Origin: Hyphomicrobiales bacterium
GTDB lineage: Bacteria; Pseudomonadota; Alphaproteobacteria; Rhizobiales; Rhizobiaceae
Length of the DNA stretch: 64,000 nucleotides
Direction of reading: 5' to 3'
Assembly (NCBI GenBank): GCA_900469965.1
Contig: UBZP01000017.1
Span: 434,001-498,000, forward strand
The stretch's first letter is position 1. The number at the start of each line of letters is the position of its first letter. Position numbers and translations under genes: made by a program. Of the stretch, positions 9,141-17,990 are shown one piece after another. The notes under the pieces were generated by a model. It was given only the letters and a program-made list of their open reading frames with translations, ran no database searches and was not told the DNA's origin.

Positions 9141-10877
9141 ATGAGCCGGAAAAAGACCTACGACCAGTTGCGCTCGGCGCGCTGGATGGCGCCCGATGAC
9201 CAGCGGTCCTTTGGGCATCGGTCGCGAACGATGCAGATGGGCTACGCGCCGGAGGACTGGCAGGGACGGCCGATCATCGCGATCCTGAACACATGGTCGG
9301 ATGCGCAGCCGTGCCACATGCACTTTCGCGAGCGGGTCGACTGGGTCAAGCGCGGCATCCTGCAGTCCGGCGGCTTTCCGATGGAGCTTCCCGCGCTTTC
9401 GCTTTCGGAGAATTTCGTCAAGCCGACCACCATGCTCTATCGCAACATGCTGGCGATGGAGACGGAGGAGCTGTTGCGCAGCCATCCGGTCGACGGCGCC
9501 GTGCTGATGGGCGGCTGCGACAAGACCACGCCGGCGCTGGTGATGGGTGCGGTCAGCATGGGCATTCCGTTCATCTACCTGCCCGCCGGCCCGATGCTGC
9601 GCGGCAACTATGCCGGCAAGGCGCTGGGTTCGGGGACGGACGGCTTCAAGTACTGGGACGAGCGCCGCGCCGGCACGATTTCCAAGGAGGAATGGCAGGG
9701 CATCGAAGGCGGCATCGCCCGCAGCTACGGCCACTGCATGACGATGGGGACGGCCTCCACCATGACGGCGATCGCCGAGGGCATGGGCCTGACCCTGCCC
9801 GGCGCCTCGTCCATTCCGGCGCCCGATGCCAATCACCAGCGCATGTCCGCCGCCTGCGGCCGGCGGATCGTCGAGATGGTCTGGGAGGACCTGACGCCCG
9901 ACAAGATCATCACGCCGGCGGCGGTCAACAACGCCGTGACGGTCGCCATGGCGACGGGCTGTTCGACCAATGCGATCATCCACCTGATCGCCATGGCGCG
10001 GCGCGCCGGCGTTCCGCTTCAACTCGACGACCTCGACCGCATCGGCCGCACGACGCCGGTCATCGCCAATATCCGCCCCTCCGGCACGACCTACCTGATG
10101 GAGGATTTCTTCTATGCCGGCGGGCTCAGGGCGCTGATGAAGCAGCTCGGCGACAAGCTCGACCCGACGGCGATCACCGTGACCGGCAGGCCGCTGACCG
10201 AAGGGCTCGAGGAGGTGAAGGTCTACAACGAGGACGTCATCCGGCCCCTGACCAACCCGGTCTATCACGAAGGTTCGCTCGCCGTGCTGAAGGGCAACCT
10301 GTGTCCGGACGGCGCGGTCATCAAGCCCGCCGCCTGCGATCCCAAATTTCACCGTCATCGCGGTCCGGCGCTCGTCGCCGACAGCTATCCGGAGCTCAAG
10401 AAGATCGTCGACGATCCGGATTATCCGCTGACCCCCGACACGGTGCTGGTGCTGCGCAATGCCGGTCCGCAGGGCGGGCCGGGCATGCCGGAATGGGGCA
10501 TGATCCCGATGCCGAAGGCGCTGCTGAAGCTCGGCCTGCGTGATATGGTCCGTCTGTCGGATGCGCGCATGTCGGGGACGAGCTTTGGCGCCTGCGTTCT
10601 CCACGTGACGCCCGAAGCCTTCGTCGGCGGCCCGCTGGCGCTCCTGAAGACCGGAGACATGGTCGAGCTCGACATCCCGGCCCGCAGCCTCAACATGCTG
10701 GTTTCCGAGGCCGAGCTCGAGGCCCGCCGGGCCGCCTGGGTGGCGCCCGAGCCCCGTTTCGAGCGCGGCTACGGCTTCATGTTCACCAAGCATATCGAGC
10801 AGGCCGACAAGGGCTGCGACTTCGATTTCCTGAAAACGGAGTTTGGCGGAAAGACTGCCGAGCCCGTCATCAACTGA
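9141..10877 (+). CDS. IlvD/Edd-family sugar-acid dehydratase
   Basis: Iron-sulfur dehydratase of 578 residues that converts a sugar acid to its 2-keto-3-deoxy derivative. Three cluster cysteines are present: C58 (WSDAQPCHMH), C126 (GGCDKTTPA) and C199 (GHCMTMGTAST). The neighbouring K128, which carbamylates and binds Mg2+, and the catalytic serine in SDARMSGTSFG are also present. The pattern fits the pentonate/hexonate branch ([2Fe-2S] L-arabinonate and D-xylonate dehydratases) better than true IlvD. The ATG at 9141 has TAGGGAG upstream; an in-frame ATG at 9099 lies next to the operator and is unlikely. It is the first gene of the catabolic operon. The substrate could be an aldonate related to the aldarates handled by its neighbours; this is inference. 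Confidence 0.9.
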   Translation: MSRKKTYDQLRSARWMAPDDQRSFGHRSRTMQMGYAPEDWQGRPIIAILNTWSDAQPCHMHFRERVDWVKRGILQSGGFPMELPALSLSENFVKPTTMLYRNMLAMETEELLRSHPVDGAVLMGGCDKTTPALVMGAVSMGIPFIYLPAGPMLRGNYAGKALGSGTDGFKYWDERRAGTISKEEWQGIEGGIARSYGHCMTMGTASTMTAIAEGMGLTLPGASSIPAPDANHQRMSAACGRRIVEMVWEDLTPDKIITPAAVNNAVTVAMATGCSTNAIIHLIAMARRAGVPLQLDDLDRIGRTTPVIANIRPSGTTYLMEDFFYAGGLRALMKQLGDKLDPTAITVTGRPLTEGLEEVKVYNEDVIRPLTNPVYHEGSLAVLKGNLCPDGAVIKPAACDPKFHRHRGPALVADSYPELKKIVDDPDYPLTPDTVLVLRNAGPQGGPGMPEWGMIPMPKALLKLGLRDMVRLSDARMSGTSFGACVLHVTPEAFVGGPLALLKTGDMVELDIPARSLNMLVSEAELEARRAAWVAPEPRFERGYGFMFTKHIEQADKGCDFDFLKTEFGGKTAEPVIN

Positions 10878-10887
10878 GGTAAGGATC

Positions 10888-12078
10888 ATGTTGAATCTGA
10901 ACAACCTGAGCATTCCCGCCCAGCCGCCCAAGGCCGGCTTCGCAAGCGGGCCGGCAAAGCTGGACGCCATCCGCTCGGTCACGCTGTCCTTGGCCTACCT
11001 GCCGCTGGCGCGGCCGATCAGCGATGCCAAGGTTCTGACGGGACGGCAGAAGCCGCTGACGCAGGTCGCCTTCCTCTTCTGCGAGATCACCACCGAAGCC
11101 GGCCATAGCGGCCTCGGCTTCAGCTATTCCAAGCGCGCCGGCGGCCCCGGCCTCTACGCGCATGCCTGCGAGATCGCCGACAACCTGATCGGCGAGGATC
11201 CGAACGACACCGCCAGGCTCTGGGACAAGCTCTGCTGGGCCGGCGCGTCGGTCGGCCGCTCCGGCATCGCCACCCAGGCGATCGCGGCGATGGACATCTG
11301 CCTCTGGGACCTGAAGGCCAAGCGGGCCGGCCTGCCGCTGGCCAAGCTCATCGGCGCGCATCGTGACAGCGTCGCCTGCTACAACACCTCGGGCGGCTTC
11401 CTGTCGTCCAGCATCGAGGAGATCAAGGCCGCCATCGACAAGTCGCTGGATACAGGCATCGGCGGCATCAAGATCAAGGTCGGCCAGCCCGACCCGATGG
11501 AGGACCTGCGCCGCCTCGACGCCGTGATGACGCATGTCGCCGGGCGGGTTCCGGTCATGGTCGATGCCAACCAGCAGTGGGACCGCACGACCGCCCTGCG
11601 CTTCGGCCGGCTGGTCGAACCGCTCAATCTCGAATGGATCGAGGAGCCGCTCGACGCCTACGATGCCGAGGGCCACGCAGCACTCGCACGCGAACTGGCA
11701 ACGCCGATCGCCACCGGCGAGATGCTGGCCAGCGCCGACGAGCACATGGCGCTGATCCGCGCCGACGCCGTCGACTTCATCCAGCCGGACGCGCCGCGCG
11801 TCGGCGGCATCACCCAGTTCCTGAAGATCTGCGCCCAGGCGGAAGCCAAGCGCATGCGGCTTGCGCCACACTTCGCCATGGAAATCCATCTTCACCTGGC
11901 GGCCGCCTACGCGCACGAGCCCTGGGTCGAGCATTTCGACTGGCTGGCGCCGCTGTTCAACGAAGAGCTCGAGATCAAGGGCGGCCGCATGATCGTTCCG
12001 GGTCGACCCGGCCTCGGCTGCAGCCTGACGGGCAAGGCCCGCGACTGGACGGTCGAGACGAAGAGCTACGGTGGCTGA
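10888..12078 (+). CDS. Galactarate/L-talarate dehydratase (enolase superfamily)
   Basis: Mandelate-racemase-type enzyme, 396 residues, closely resembling Salmonella TalrD/GalrD, which dehydrates galactarate and L-talarate to 5-dehydro-4-deoxyglucarate. Residue numbers match that family: K195 and K197 (GGIKIKVGQPDP), metal ligands D226 (VDANQQWD), E252 (WIEEPLDAYDAEGH) and E278 (IATGEML), and catalytic H328 (APHFAMEIHLHL). The C-terminal phrase HFDWLAPLFNEELE is also characteristic. It begins 10 bases after the IlvD-type gene with ribosome site GAGGTAAGGATC. With gudD it gives the cell two aldarate entry points to one intermediate. Confidence 0.92.
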   Translation: MLNLNNLSIPAQPPKAGFASGPAKLDAIRSVTLSLAYLPLARPISDAKVLTGRQKPLTQVAFLFCEITTEAGHSGLGFSYSKRAGGPGLYAHACEIADNLIGEDPNDTARLWDKLCWAGASVGRSGIATQAIAAMDICLWDLKAKRAGLPLAKLIGAHRDSVACYNTSGGFLSSSIEEIKAAIDKSLDTGIGGIKIKVGQPDPMEDLRRLDAVMTHVAGRVPVMVDANQQWDRTTALRFGRLVEPLNLEWIEEPLDAYDAEGHAALARELATPIATGEMLASADEHMALIRADAVDFIQPDAPRVGGITQFLKICAQAEAKRMRLAPHFAMEIHLHLAAAYAHEPWVEHFDWLAPLFNEELEIKGGRMIVPGRPGLGCSLTGKARDWTVETKSYGG

Positions 12079-12090
12079 GGAGACAGGACG

Positions 12091-12801
12091 ATGAACCCAG
12101 AAACCCGCGAAAAGCTGATGGGCGTCTCCGTGGCGACCCTGTGTTCGGCGCTCTTCAAGCGCGGCCTCAAGAACCAGACCATCCAGGACGTCCGCCCGGT
12201 CCGCGGCAAGGGCCGCAACATGGTCGGCCCTGCGTTCACGCTGCGCTACATGCCGGCCCGCGAGGATCGCAACCCGATGTCGATCTTCCGCAATGCCGAC
12301 CATCCCCAGCGCGTCGCCGTCGAGACCTGCCCCGAGGGCCATGTGCTGGTGATGGACAGCCGGAAGGACGCGCGCGCCGCTTCCGCAGGCGACATCCTGA
12401 TCACCCGGCTGATGGTGCGCGGCGGAGCTGGCGTCGTGACCGATGGCGGTTTTCGCGACGCCATGCGGATCGCCGAACTGGACATTCCCGCCTATCACAG
12501 CCGTCCTTCGAGCCCGACGAACCTGACGCTGCATGAGGCGATCGACATCAACGTGCCGATCGGTTGCGGCGACGTCGCCGTCTTCCCGGGCGACATCATG
12601 GTGGGAGACGACGACAGCGTGATCGTCATCCCGGCCGAAATTGCCGACGAGATCGCCGACGAGGCCGTCGAGATGACCGCTTACGAGGATTTCGTCGTCG
12701 AGCGCGTCAAGCAGGGCGAGACGATCATCGGCCTTTATCCGGCGACACGAGAAGAAAACCTGGCGCTGTTTTCCGAATGGCGCAAGGCGAACGGCCGCTA
12801 G
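12091..12801 (+). CDS. RraA-fold protein, aldolase/decarboxylase-like
   Basis: Cytoplasmic protein of 236 residues with the RraA/4-hydroxy-4-methyl-2-oxoglutarate aldolase fold. The signature GDILITRLMVRGGAGVVTDG and the active-site pair R122-D123 (GGFRDAMRIAE) are intact, as is GDVAVFPGDIMVGDDDSVIVIP. In enzymes of this fold Arg-Asp bind a divalent metal and oxoacid substrate for retro-aldol cleavage or oxaloacetate decarboxylation. The RNase-E inhibitor role of E. coli RraA is less likely inside a catabolic operon. It has a 12-base spacing to the dehydratase before it. The physiological substrate is unknown; a keto-deoxy-aldarate or pyruvate-derived by-product would fit. Confidence 0.78.
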   Translation: MNPETREKLMGVSVATLCSALFKRGLKNQTIQDVRPVRGKGRNMVGPAFTLRYMPAREDRNPMSIFRNADHPQRVAVETCPEGHVLVMDSRKDARAASAGDILITRLMVRGGAGVVTDGGFRDAMRIAELDIPAYHSRPSSPTNLTLHEAIDINVPIGCGDVAVFPGDIMVGDDDSVIVIPAEIADEIADEAVEMTAYEDFVVERVKQGETIIGLYPATREENLALFSEWRKANGR

Positions 12802-12871
12802 GGCCGTCCGCACACCAAACAGTCTGGAACATGAAGAAGCCGGAACGCTGTTCCCGGCAAGGAGGATGATT

Positions 12872-14389
12872 TTGACCTGGGAACCGTCCGGCAAGCACCT
12901 GATTGCAGGCGAATGGGTCGCCGCGGAGGCGACCTTCCGCTCCGAGCCCGCGCACGGGCCTGCGCATGCCTTCTCCGTCGGAACCGTCGAACTGGTGGAC
13001 CGCGCCTGCCGGGCCGCGGAGGCGGCCTTCGACGCCTATTCCGCAAAGAGCCGCGAGGAGCGGGCAGCCTTCCTCGATGCCATCGCCGAGGAAATCGAGG
13101 CGCGCGCCGCGGCGATCACCCTGATCGGCACGCAGGAGACCGGCCTGCCGGAAGGACGCCTCAACGGGGAGCGCGGCCGCACGACGGGCCAGCTGAAGCT
13201 GTTCGCCGAGCATATCCGCAAGGGCGCGCATCTCGACCTGCGCGTCGATGCCGCGCAGCCCGAGCGTCAGCCCGCACCGCGCCCGGAAATCCGGCTGGCC
13301 CAGCGGCCGATCGGCCCCGTCGCGGTCTTCGGCGCCTCGAACTTCCCGCTCGCCTTTTCCACCGCCGGCGGCGACACGGCCGCGGCACTGGCGGCCGGTT
13401 GCCCGGTCGTCGTCAAGGGCCATTCCGCCCATCCCGGCACCGGGGAAATCGTGGCGCAGGCCGTTGCCGCGGCGGTTGCCCGCACCGGCATGCCGGCCGG
13501 CGTCTTCAGCCTGATCCAGGGCGGCCGCCGCGATGTCGGCACCGCGCTCGTCACCCATCCGGCGATCAAGGCGGTCGGCTTTACCGGCTCGCTGGCCGGC
13601 GGCCGCGCCCTGTTCGACCTCTGCGCCCAGCGCCCGGAGCCGATCCCGTTCTTCGGCGAGCTCGGCAGCGTCAACCCGATGTTCCTGTTGCCGCAGGCGA
13701 TGGCCGCACGGGCGGAACAGCTCGGTTCCGGCTGGGCCGCCTCGCTGACGATGGGGGCCGGCCAGTTCTGCACCAATCCCGGCGTCGCCATCGTGATCGA
13801 CGGCGCCGATGCCGACCGATTCCGGGGCGCGGCGAAGGCAGCGCTTCAGGAGGTCGGCGCACAGACGATGCTGACCGATGGCATCGCCTCTGCCTATCGA
13901 GACGGCGTCGAACGCTTCAAGGTCAGCAATGCTGTGGCGCCGGTGCTTTCGAACGACAGCGCCGGGCGCTCGGCGCTGCCGAACCTCTTCGAGACCACCG
14001 GCGCGGCATGGCTGGCCGACCATTCGCTGGGCGAGGAGGTCTTTGGTCCGCTCGGGCTCATCGTCCGGGTTGGCTCGGCCGCCGAGATGAAGGAACTGGC
14101 GGCCGCGTTCCACGGCCAGCTGACGGCCACCATCCACATGGACGATGGTGACCTGCAGGCCGCGCAGGCGCTTCTGCCGGTTCTGGAGCGGAAGGCCGGC
14201 CGCGTGCTGGTGAACGGCTATCCGACCGGCGTCGAGGTTGTGGACTCCATGGTTCACGGCGGTCCCTACCCAGCCTCCACGAATTTCGGCGCCACCAGCG
14301 TCGGCACCCTTTCGATCCGCAGGTTCCTGCGTCCCGTCGCCTACCAGAATTTCCCTGCGGCGCTTCTGCCGCAAGATCTGCGCAACTGA
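12872..14389 (+). CDS. 2,5-dioxovalerate (alpha-ketoglutaric semialdehyde) dehydrogenase
   Basis: NAD(P)-dependent aldehyde dehydrogenase oxidising 2-oxoglutarate semialdehyde, the KdgD product, to 2-oxoglutarate. The chain has 505 residues from the TTG start. The catalytic cysteine is C300 (GQFCTNPG), the general-base glutamate is in GELGSVNP, and the oxyanion asparagine in GASNFPLAF. The fold and the EVVDSMVHGGPYPASTNFG tail match the KGSADH-III type seen next to kdgD. Start choice: GGAGG at 12861-12865 leaves no spacing to the ATG at 12866 but exactly 6 bases to the in-frame TTG at 12872, so TTG is likely the real start. A 64-base gap separates it from the RraA gene. Confidence 0.92.
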   Translation: MTWEPSGKHLIAGEWVAAEATFRSEPAHGPAHAFSVGTVELVDRACRAAEAAFDAYSAKSREERAAFLDAIAEEIEARAAAITLIGTQETGLPEGRLNGERGRTTGQLKLFAEHIRKGAHLDLRVDAAQPERQPAPRPEIRLAQRPIGPVAVFGASNFPLAFSTAGGDTAAALAAGCPVVVKGHSAHPGTGEIVAQAVAAAVARTGMPAGVFSLIQGGRRDVGTALVTHPAIKAVGFTGSLAGGRALFDLCAQRPEPIPFFGELGSVNPMFLLPQAMAARAEQLGSGWAASLTMGAGQFCTNPGVAIVIDGADADRFRGAAKAALQEVGAQTMLTDGIASAYRDGVERFKVSNAVAPVLSNDSAGRSALPNLFETTGAAWLADHSLGEEVFGPLGLIVRVGSAAEMKELAAAFHGQLTATIHMDDGDLQAAQALLPVLERKAGRVLVNGYPTGVEVVDSMVHGGPYPASTNFGATSVGTLSIRRFLRPVAYQNFPAALLPQDLRN

Positions 14390-14403
14390 TCCAGGAGAAA
14401 ATC

Positions 14404-15309
14404 ATGATCGCCCCGACCGACCTGCGTGAAATCATCCGCAACGGCCTTCTTTCGTTTCCCGTCACCCCCTTCGACGCGGAGGACCGCTTTTCCGCCAAGC
14501 CGTTCGCCGCCCACCTGGAATGGCTGTCGTCCTATCCCGTCGCCGGGCTGATCGTCGCCGGCGGCACCGGCGAGCTGTTCTCGCTCGCGCCGAGCGAAGT
14601 CGTCGAGGTGGTCAAGGTCGCCCGCAGCGTTTCCGGCCATGCGCCCGTGATCGCCGGCTGCGGCTACGGCACCCGCATGGCCTGCGACATGGCGCGGGAG
14701 ATCGAGAAGGCCGGCGGCGACGGCATCCTGCTCCTGCCGCACTATCTCACCGAGGCGCCTGCCGACGGCATCGCCGCGCGCGTACGCGCCGTCTGCAAAT
14801 CGACCAACATGGGCGTGATCGTCTACAACCGCGGCCAGGCCCGCGTCTCGGCCGACCAGCTTGCCCAACTGGCCGACGAGTGCCCGAACCTGATCGGCTT
14901 CAAGGACGGCACCGGCGACATCGACACCGTGCGCCGCGTCACCGTCGCGATGGGCGACCGCCTGTCCTACATCGGCGGCATGCCGACCCACGAACTGTTC
15001 GCCCAGGCCTACAAGGGTGCGGGCATGCCGACCTACTCCTCGGCCGTCTTCAACTTCGTGCCGGAAACGGCCCTGAAGTTCCATGCCGCCTTCACCGCCG
15101 GTGACGATGCGACCTGCGAAAAGATGCTGCAGGACTTCTACTATCCCTTCGCCAAGATCCGCGATCGCAAGAGCGGTTACGCCGTGTCGGCGATCAAGGC
15201 GGGCGTGCGTCTGCGCGGCTTCGAGGCGGGGCCGGTGCGTGCGCCGCTGACCGATCTCACCGAGGAAGAGGTCGATATGATGCGCAACCTGATCGCGTCT
15301 GTCCGATGA
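14404..15309 (+). CDS. kdgD: 5-dehydro-4-deoxyglucarate dehydratase
   Basis: DHDPS-superfamily lyase that dehydrates and decarboxylates 5-dehydro-4-deoxyglucarate to 2-oxoglutarate semialdehyde, the shared step after glucarate and galactarate dehydratases. It has 301 residues. Schiff-base lysine K167 lies in IGFKDGTGD, catalytic Y141 in VIVYNRG, and the substrate loop GGTGELFSL near residue 53. The phrase KIRDRKSGYAVSAIKAG near the C-terminus is characteristic of KdgD rather than DapA. It has ribosome site AGGAGAAAATC, 14 bases after the aldehyde dehydrogenase, and overlaps the next gene by ATGA. Confidence 0.95.
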   Translation: MIAPTDLREIIRNGLLSFPVTPFDAEDRFSAKPFAAHLEWLSSYPVAGLIVAGGTGELFSLAPSEVVEVVKVARSVSGHAPVIAGCGYGTRMACDMAREIEKAGGDGILLLPHYLTEAPADGIAARVRAVCKSTNMGVIVYNRGQARVSADQLAQLADECPNLIGFKDGTGDIDTVRRVTVAMGDRLSYIGGMPTHELFAQAYKGAGMPTYSSAVFNFVPETALKFHAAFTAGDDATCEKMLQDFYYPFAKIRDRKSGYAVSAIKAGVRLRGFEAGPVRAPLTDLTEEEVDMMRNLIASVR

Positions 15310-16214
15310 CCGGACCCGACCTTCGGACCGCGCTCGGCGGCATCTCGGGTATCCTGGTGACGCCGTTCGACACGGACGACGTCATTGCGCCGCAGCGCCT
15401 GGCGCCGATCATCGATCGGGCGCTCGGTGCGGGGTTGCATGTCCCCGTCGTCAACGGCAACACCGGCGAGTTCTATGCCCTGACCGTCGACGAGGCGGAG
15501 CAGATGGCCGGCGAAGTCTGCGCGCTGGTCGCCGGCCGGGCGCCCGTGCTGGCCGGCGTCGGACGGTCGGTCAAGGATGCCTGCCGGCTCGCCGCTTCGG
15601 CGAAACGCGCGCACGCGGCCGGACTGATGGTCCACCAGCCGCCCGATCCCTTCGCAGCACCGCGCGGCGTTGTCGACTATGTCCGGCGCGTCGCCGATGC
15701 CGGCGACGGGCTGCCGCTGATGCTCTACCTGCGCAACGACGCGATCGGAACCGCCGCGATTGCGGCGCTGTGCGCCGTGCCGGGCGTGATCGGCGTGAAA
15801 TGGGCGACGCCGAATCCGCTGAAGCTCGCCGAGGCCATCTCGGCCTGCGACCCGTCGATCATCTGGGTCGGCGGGCTGGCCGAGGTCTGGGCGCCCGCGC
15901 TCTATGCCGTCGGCGCGCGCGGCTTCACCTCGGGCCTCGTCAATGTCTGGCCGGAGCGGTCGCTGGCGATCCATGCCGCGCTGGAGGCCGGCGACTATGC
16001 CGGGGCGAGGGCGCTGATTGCGGAGATCGCCGTATTCGAAGAGGTGCGGGCCATGGAGATGAACGGCACGAATGTCACCGGCGTCAAGAGCGCGCTGGCG
16101 GCGATGGGCCACGACTGCGGACCGACGAGGCCGCCGGCCGCATGGCCCCTGGCGCCCGAGCAGCACGCCAGGCTGACGGCGTTCCTGGTCGCGAACCGTC
16201 TGGTCGCGTCTTGA
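15306..16214 (+). CDS. DHDPS/NAL-family lyase, second paralogue
   Basis: A class I aldolase-fold protein of 302 residues translationally coupled (ATGA) to kdgD. Y141 (LMLYLRND) and Schiff-base K165 (IGVKWATPN) are conserved, with NGNTGEFYALT as the substrate loop, so it should be catalytically active. It lacks the KdgD-specific C-terminal phrase and diverges from it strongly, suggesting a different 2-keto-3-deoxy acid, perhaps the product of the IlvD-type dehydratase at the head of the operon. Calling it dihydrodipicolinate synthase would be misleading in this context. It is the last gene before a new promoter element. Confidence 0.85.
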   Translation: MTGPDLRTALGGISGILVTPFDTDDVIAPQRLAPIIDRALGAGLHVPVVNGNTGEFYALTVDEAEQMAGEVCALVAGRAPVLAGVGRSVKDACRLAASAKRAHAAGLMVHQPPDPFAAPRGVVDYVRRVADAGDGLPLMLYLRNDAIGTAAIAALCAVPGVIGVKWATPNPLKLAEAISACDPSIIWVGGLAEVWAPALYAVGARGFTSGLVNVWPERSLAIHAALEAGDYAGARALIAEIAVFEEVRAMEMNGTNVTGVKSALAAMGHDCGPTRPPAAWPLAPEQHARLTAFLVANRLVAS

Positions 16215-16223
16215 AACATTTGC

Positions 16224-16240
16224 TCAACTGGAATATTAGT
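16224..16240. promoter_or_regulatory. Candidate GntR operator, copy 2
   Basis: TCAACTGGAATATTAGT is identical to the element at 9076-9092 except for one base and begins 10 bases after the preceding stop. The following 130 bases are non-coding and end in the ribosome site GGGAGGAG. The placement implies that the binding-protein gene has its own promoter, controlled together with the dehydratase operon. Confidence 0.6.
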
Positions 16241-16369
16241 GTAGATATGCATCAGTTCGATGGGGCCGTTGGAGAGAGGCGGCCCGGCATCGGAACAACC
16301 GACCGGCAAGGTCGAATTTAACCCGGAGATCGACACGCACCCGAAATGGTGCAATGGGAGGAGCCTGAA

Positions 16370-17890
16370 ATGAAACTGCGCCTAGCAGCCCTGAATTTTT
16401 CGACCGCACTCGCCGTACTGGCCAGTGGTGCGGCCTATGCTGAGGACGCCAATCGGGACGTGACAGTCGTCCTGGCGGAAACCGTCGATGTCGTGGAGCC
16501 CTGCATGGCCGCGCGCCAGGATGTGGGCCGCGTCATCTCCGAAAACGTCAACGAGATGCTGGTCGAGTTCGACTACTCGAACGGCGGCCTGAAGCCGCGG
16601 CTTGCCACCGAGTGGAAGCAGCTCAGCCCCGAGACCTGGGAATTCAAGCTGCGGCCGGGCGTCAAATGGCATGACGGCAAGGACTTCACCGCCAAGGACG
16701 TGCAGTTCACGATCGAGCGCAACACCGCCAAGAAGGTCAATTGCGAGGTCGGCGGCAAATATTTCGGCGGCACCGAGTTCAGCTTCGAAAGCCCCGATCC
16801 GAACACGATCCGCATCACCACCAAGCCGGCCCAGCCGATCCTGCCGCTGCTGATGACGATCATGCCGGTCGAATCGGCGGAAGCGACGCCGGAGGCCGAA
16901 TATACCCGCAAGCCGATCGGCACCGGGCCCTACACCTTCGACAGCTGGACGGTCGGACAGTCGATCGTCCTGAAGCGCAACCCCAACTACTGGGGTGAGC
17001 AGCCGCAGGTGGAAAAGGCAACCTACCTGTTCCGCTCCGACAGCGCCGTGGCGGCCGCCATGGTCGATGCCGGCGAAGCCGATATCGTTCCGTCCGTATC
17101 GGTGCAGGACGCCACCAACGCCGAAACCGACTTCGCCTATCCGAATTCCGAAACCACGTCGCTGCGCATCGACACGCGCGTCGCGCCGCTCAACGATCGC
17201 CGCATCCGCGAGGCGATGAACATCGCCATCGACCGCCAGGCGATGCTCGGGACGCTGTTCCCGGAACAGGCGCAGATCGCAACGCAACTCGTCGTGCCGA
17301 CCACGCTCGGCTACAATGCCGACATCAAGCCCTGGCCGTATGATCCGGAGCGGGCGAAGAAGCTGGTGGCCGAGGCCAAGGCCGACGGCGTGCCGGTCGA
17401 TCAGGAGATCCGCATCATCGGCCGCAACGGCCAGTATCCGAACGCGACGGAAGCCATGGAAGCGATCATGGCGATGCTTCAGGAGATCGGCCTGAACGTC
17501 AAGCTCGACATGTACGACGTCTCCGTCTGGAACAACTACTTCGTCGCGCCTTTCGTGGCGGATTCGGGCCCGACGCTGACCCAGTCGCAGCATGACAACG
17601 CCACCGGCGATCCCGTCTTCACCGCCTATGTGAAATACGCCGAGGGTGGCTCCCATTCGATGGTCCGCGATCCGGCCGTCGACAAGATGATCGCCGAGGC
17701 GACGGCTGCCACGGGCGACGAGCGCACCAAGCTCTGGCAGGCGCTGTTCGCCAAGGTCAACGAGGAGATCATCGCCGACATCCCGATGTTCCACATGGTC
17801 GGCTTCACCCGCGTGGCGCCGCGCCTCGACTTCGAGCCGACGATCGCCGCGAACTCGGAACTGCAGCTGTCGCAGATCAAGTTCAAGTAA
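16370..17890 (+). CDS. Periplasmic solute-binding protein, peptide/opine family (SBP_bac_5)
   Basis: Exported substrate receptor, 506 residues, with a Sec signal peptide (KLRLAALNFSTALAVLASG, cleavage after AYA about residue 23). The family signature is visible as PRLATEWKQLSPETWEFKLRPGVKWHDG and FTAKDVQFTIER, then GTGPYTFDSW and LKRNPNYWGE. No lipobox is seen, so it is free in the periplasm. It is almost certainly the missing receptor of the DppBC-DppDF-like transporter at 3809-7286, which lacks one. The start is the ATG after GGGAGGAGCCTGAA; an upstream ATG at 16346 would precede the ribosome site. A separate promoter may raise its level above that of the membrane subunits. Confidence 0.92.
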   Translation: MKLRLAALNFSTALAVLASGAAYAEDANRDVTVVLAETVDVVEPCMAARQDVGRVISENVNEMLVEFDYSNGGLKPRLATEWKQLSPETWEFKLRPGVKWHDGKDFTAKDVQFTIERNTAKKVNCEVGGKYFGGTEFSFESPDPNTIRITTKPAQPILPLLMTIMPVESAEATPEAEYTRKPIGTGPYTFDSWTVGQSIVLKRNPNYWGEQPQVEKATYLFRSDSAVAAAMVDAGEADIVPSVSVQDATNAETDFAYPNSETTSLRIDTRVAPLNDRRIREAMNIAIDRQAMLGTLFPEQAQIATQLVVPTTLGYNADIKPWPYDPERAKKLVAEAKADGVPVDQEIRIIGRNGQYPNATEAMEAIMAMLQEIGLNVKLDMYDVSVWNNYFVAPFVADSGPTLTQSQHDNATGDPVFTAYVKYAEGGSHSMVRDPAVDKMIAEATAATGDERTKLWQALFAKVNEEIIADIPMFHMVGFTRVAPRLDFEPTIAANSELQLSQIKFK

Positions 17891-17897
17891 CACCCAC

Positions 17898-17924
17898 AGG
17901 CGGGCCGCATGAGGCGGCCCGCCT
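17898..17924 (+). terminator. GC-rich hairpin after the binding-protein gene
   Basis: The 11-base perfect stem AGGCGGGCCGC / GCGGCCCGCCT with a 5-base loop starts 8 bases after the stop codon. The bases that follow (CGCTGTTTCG) are not a strong U tract. It may therefore terminate only partly and also protect the binding-protein mRNA, lowering expression of the dehydrogenase gene after it. Confidence 0.65.
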
Positions 17925-17990
17925 CGCTGTTTCGCGGAACCCCTTCCGGTTTCGCGCGACCGTCGAAATGCAGGAACGATGGATTGAGCC

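Noticed and set aside
8979-10982. In-frame upstream extension of the second GntR regulator (to 905 codons)
   Set aside because: It would run antisense through the IlvD-type dehydratase; the conserved regulator starts at 8978 with its own ribosome site.
12866-12871. ATG at 12866 as start of the semialdehyde dehydrogenase
   Set aside because: It directly abuts the GGAGG ribosome site with no spacing; the in-frame TTG at 12872 has the correct 6-base spacing.
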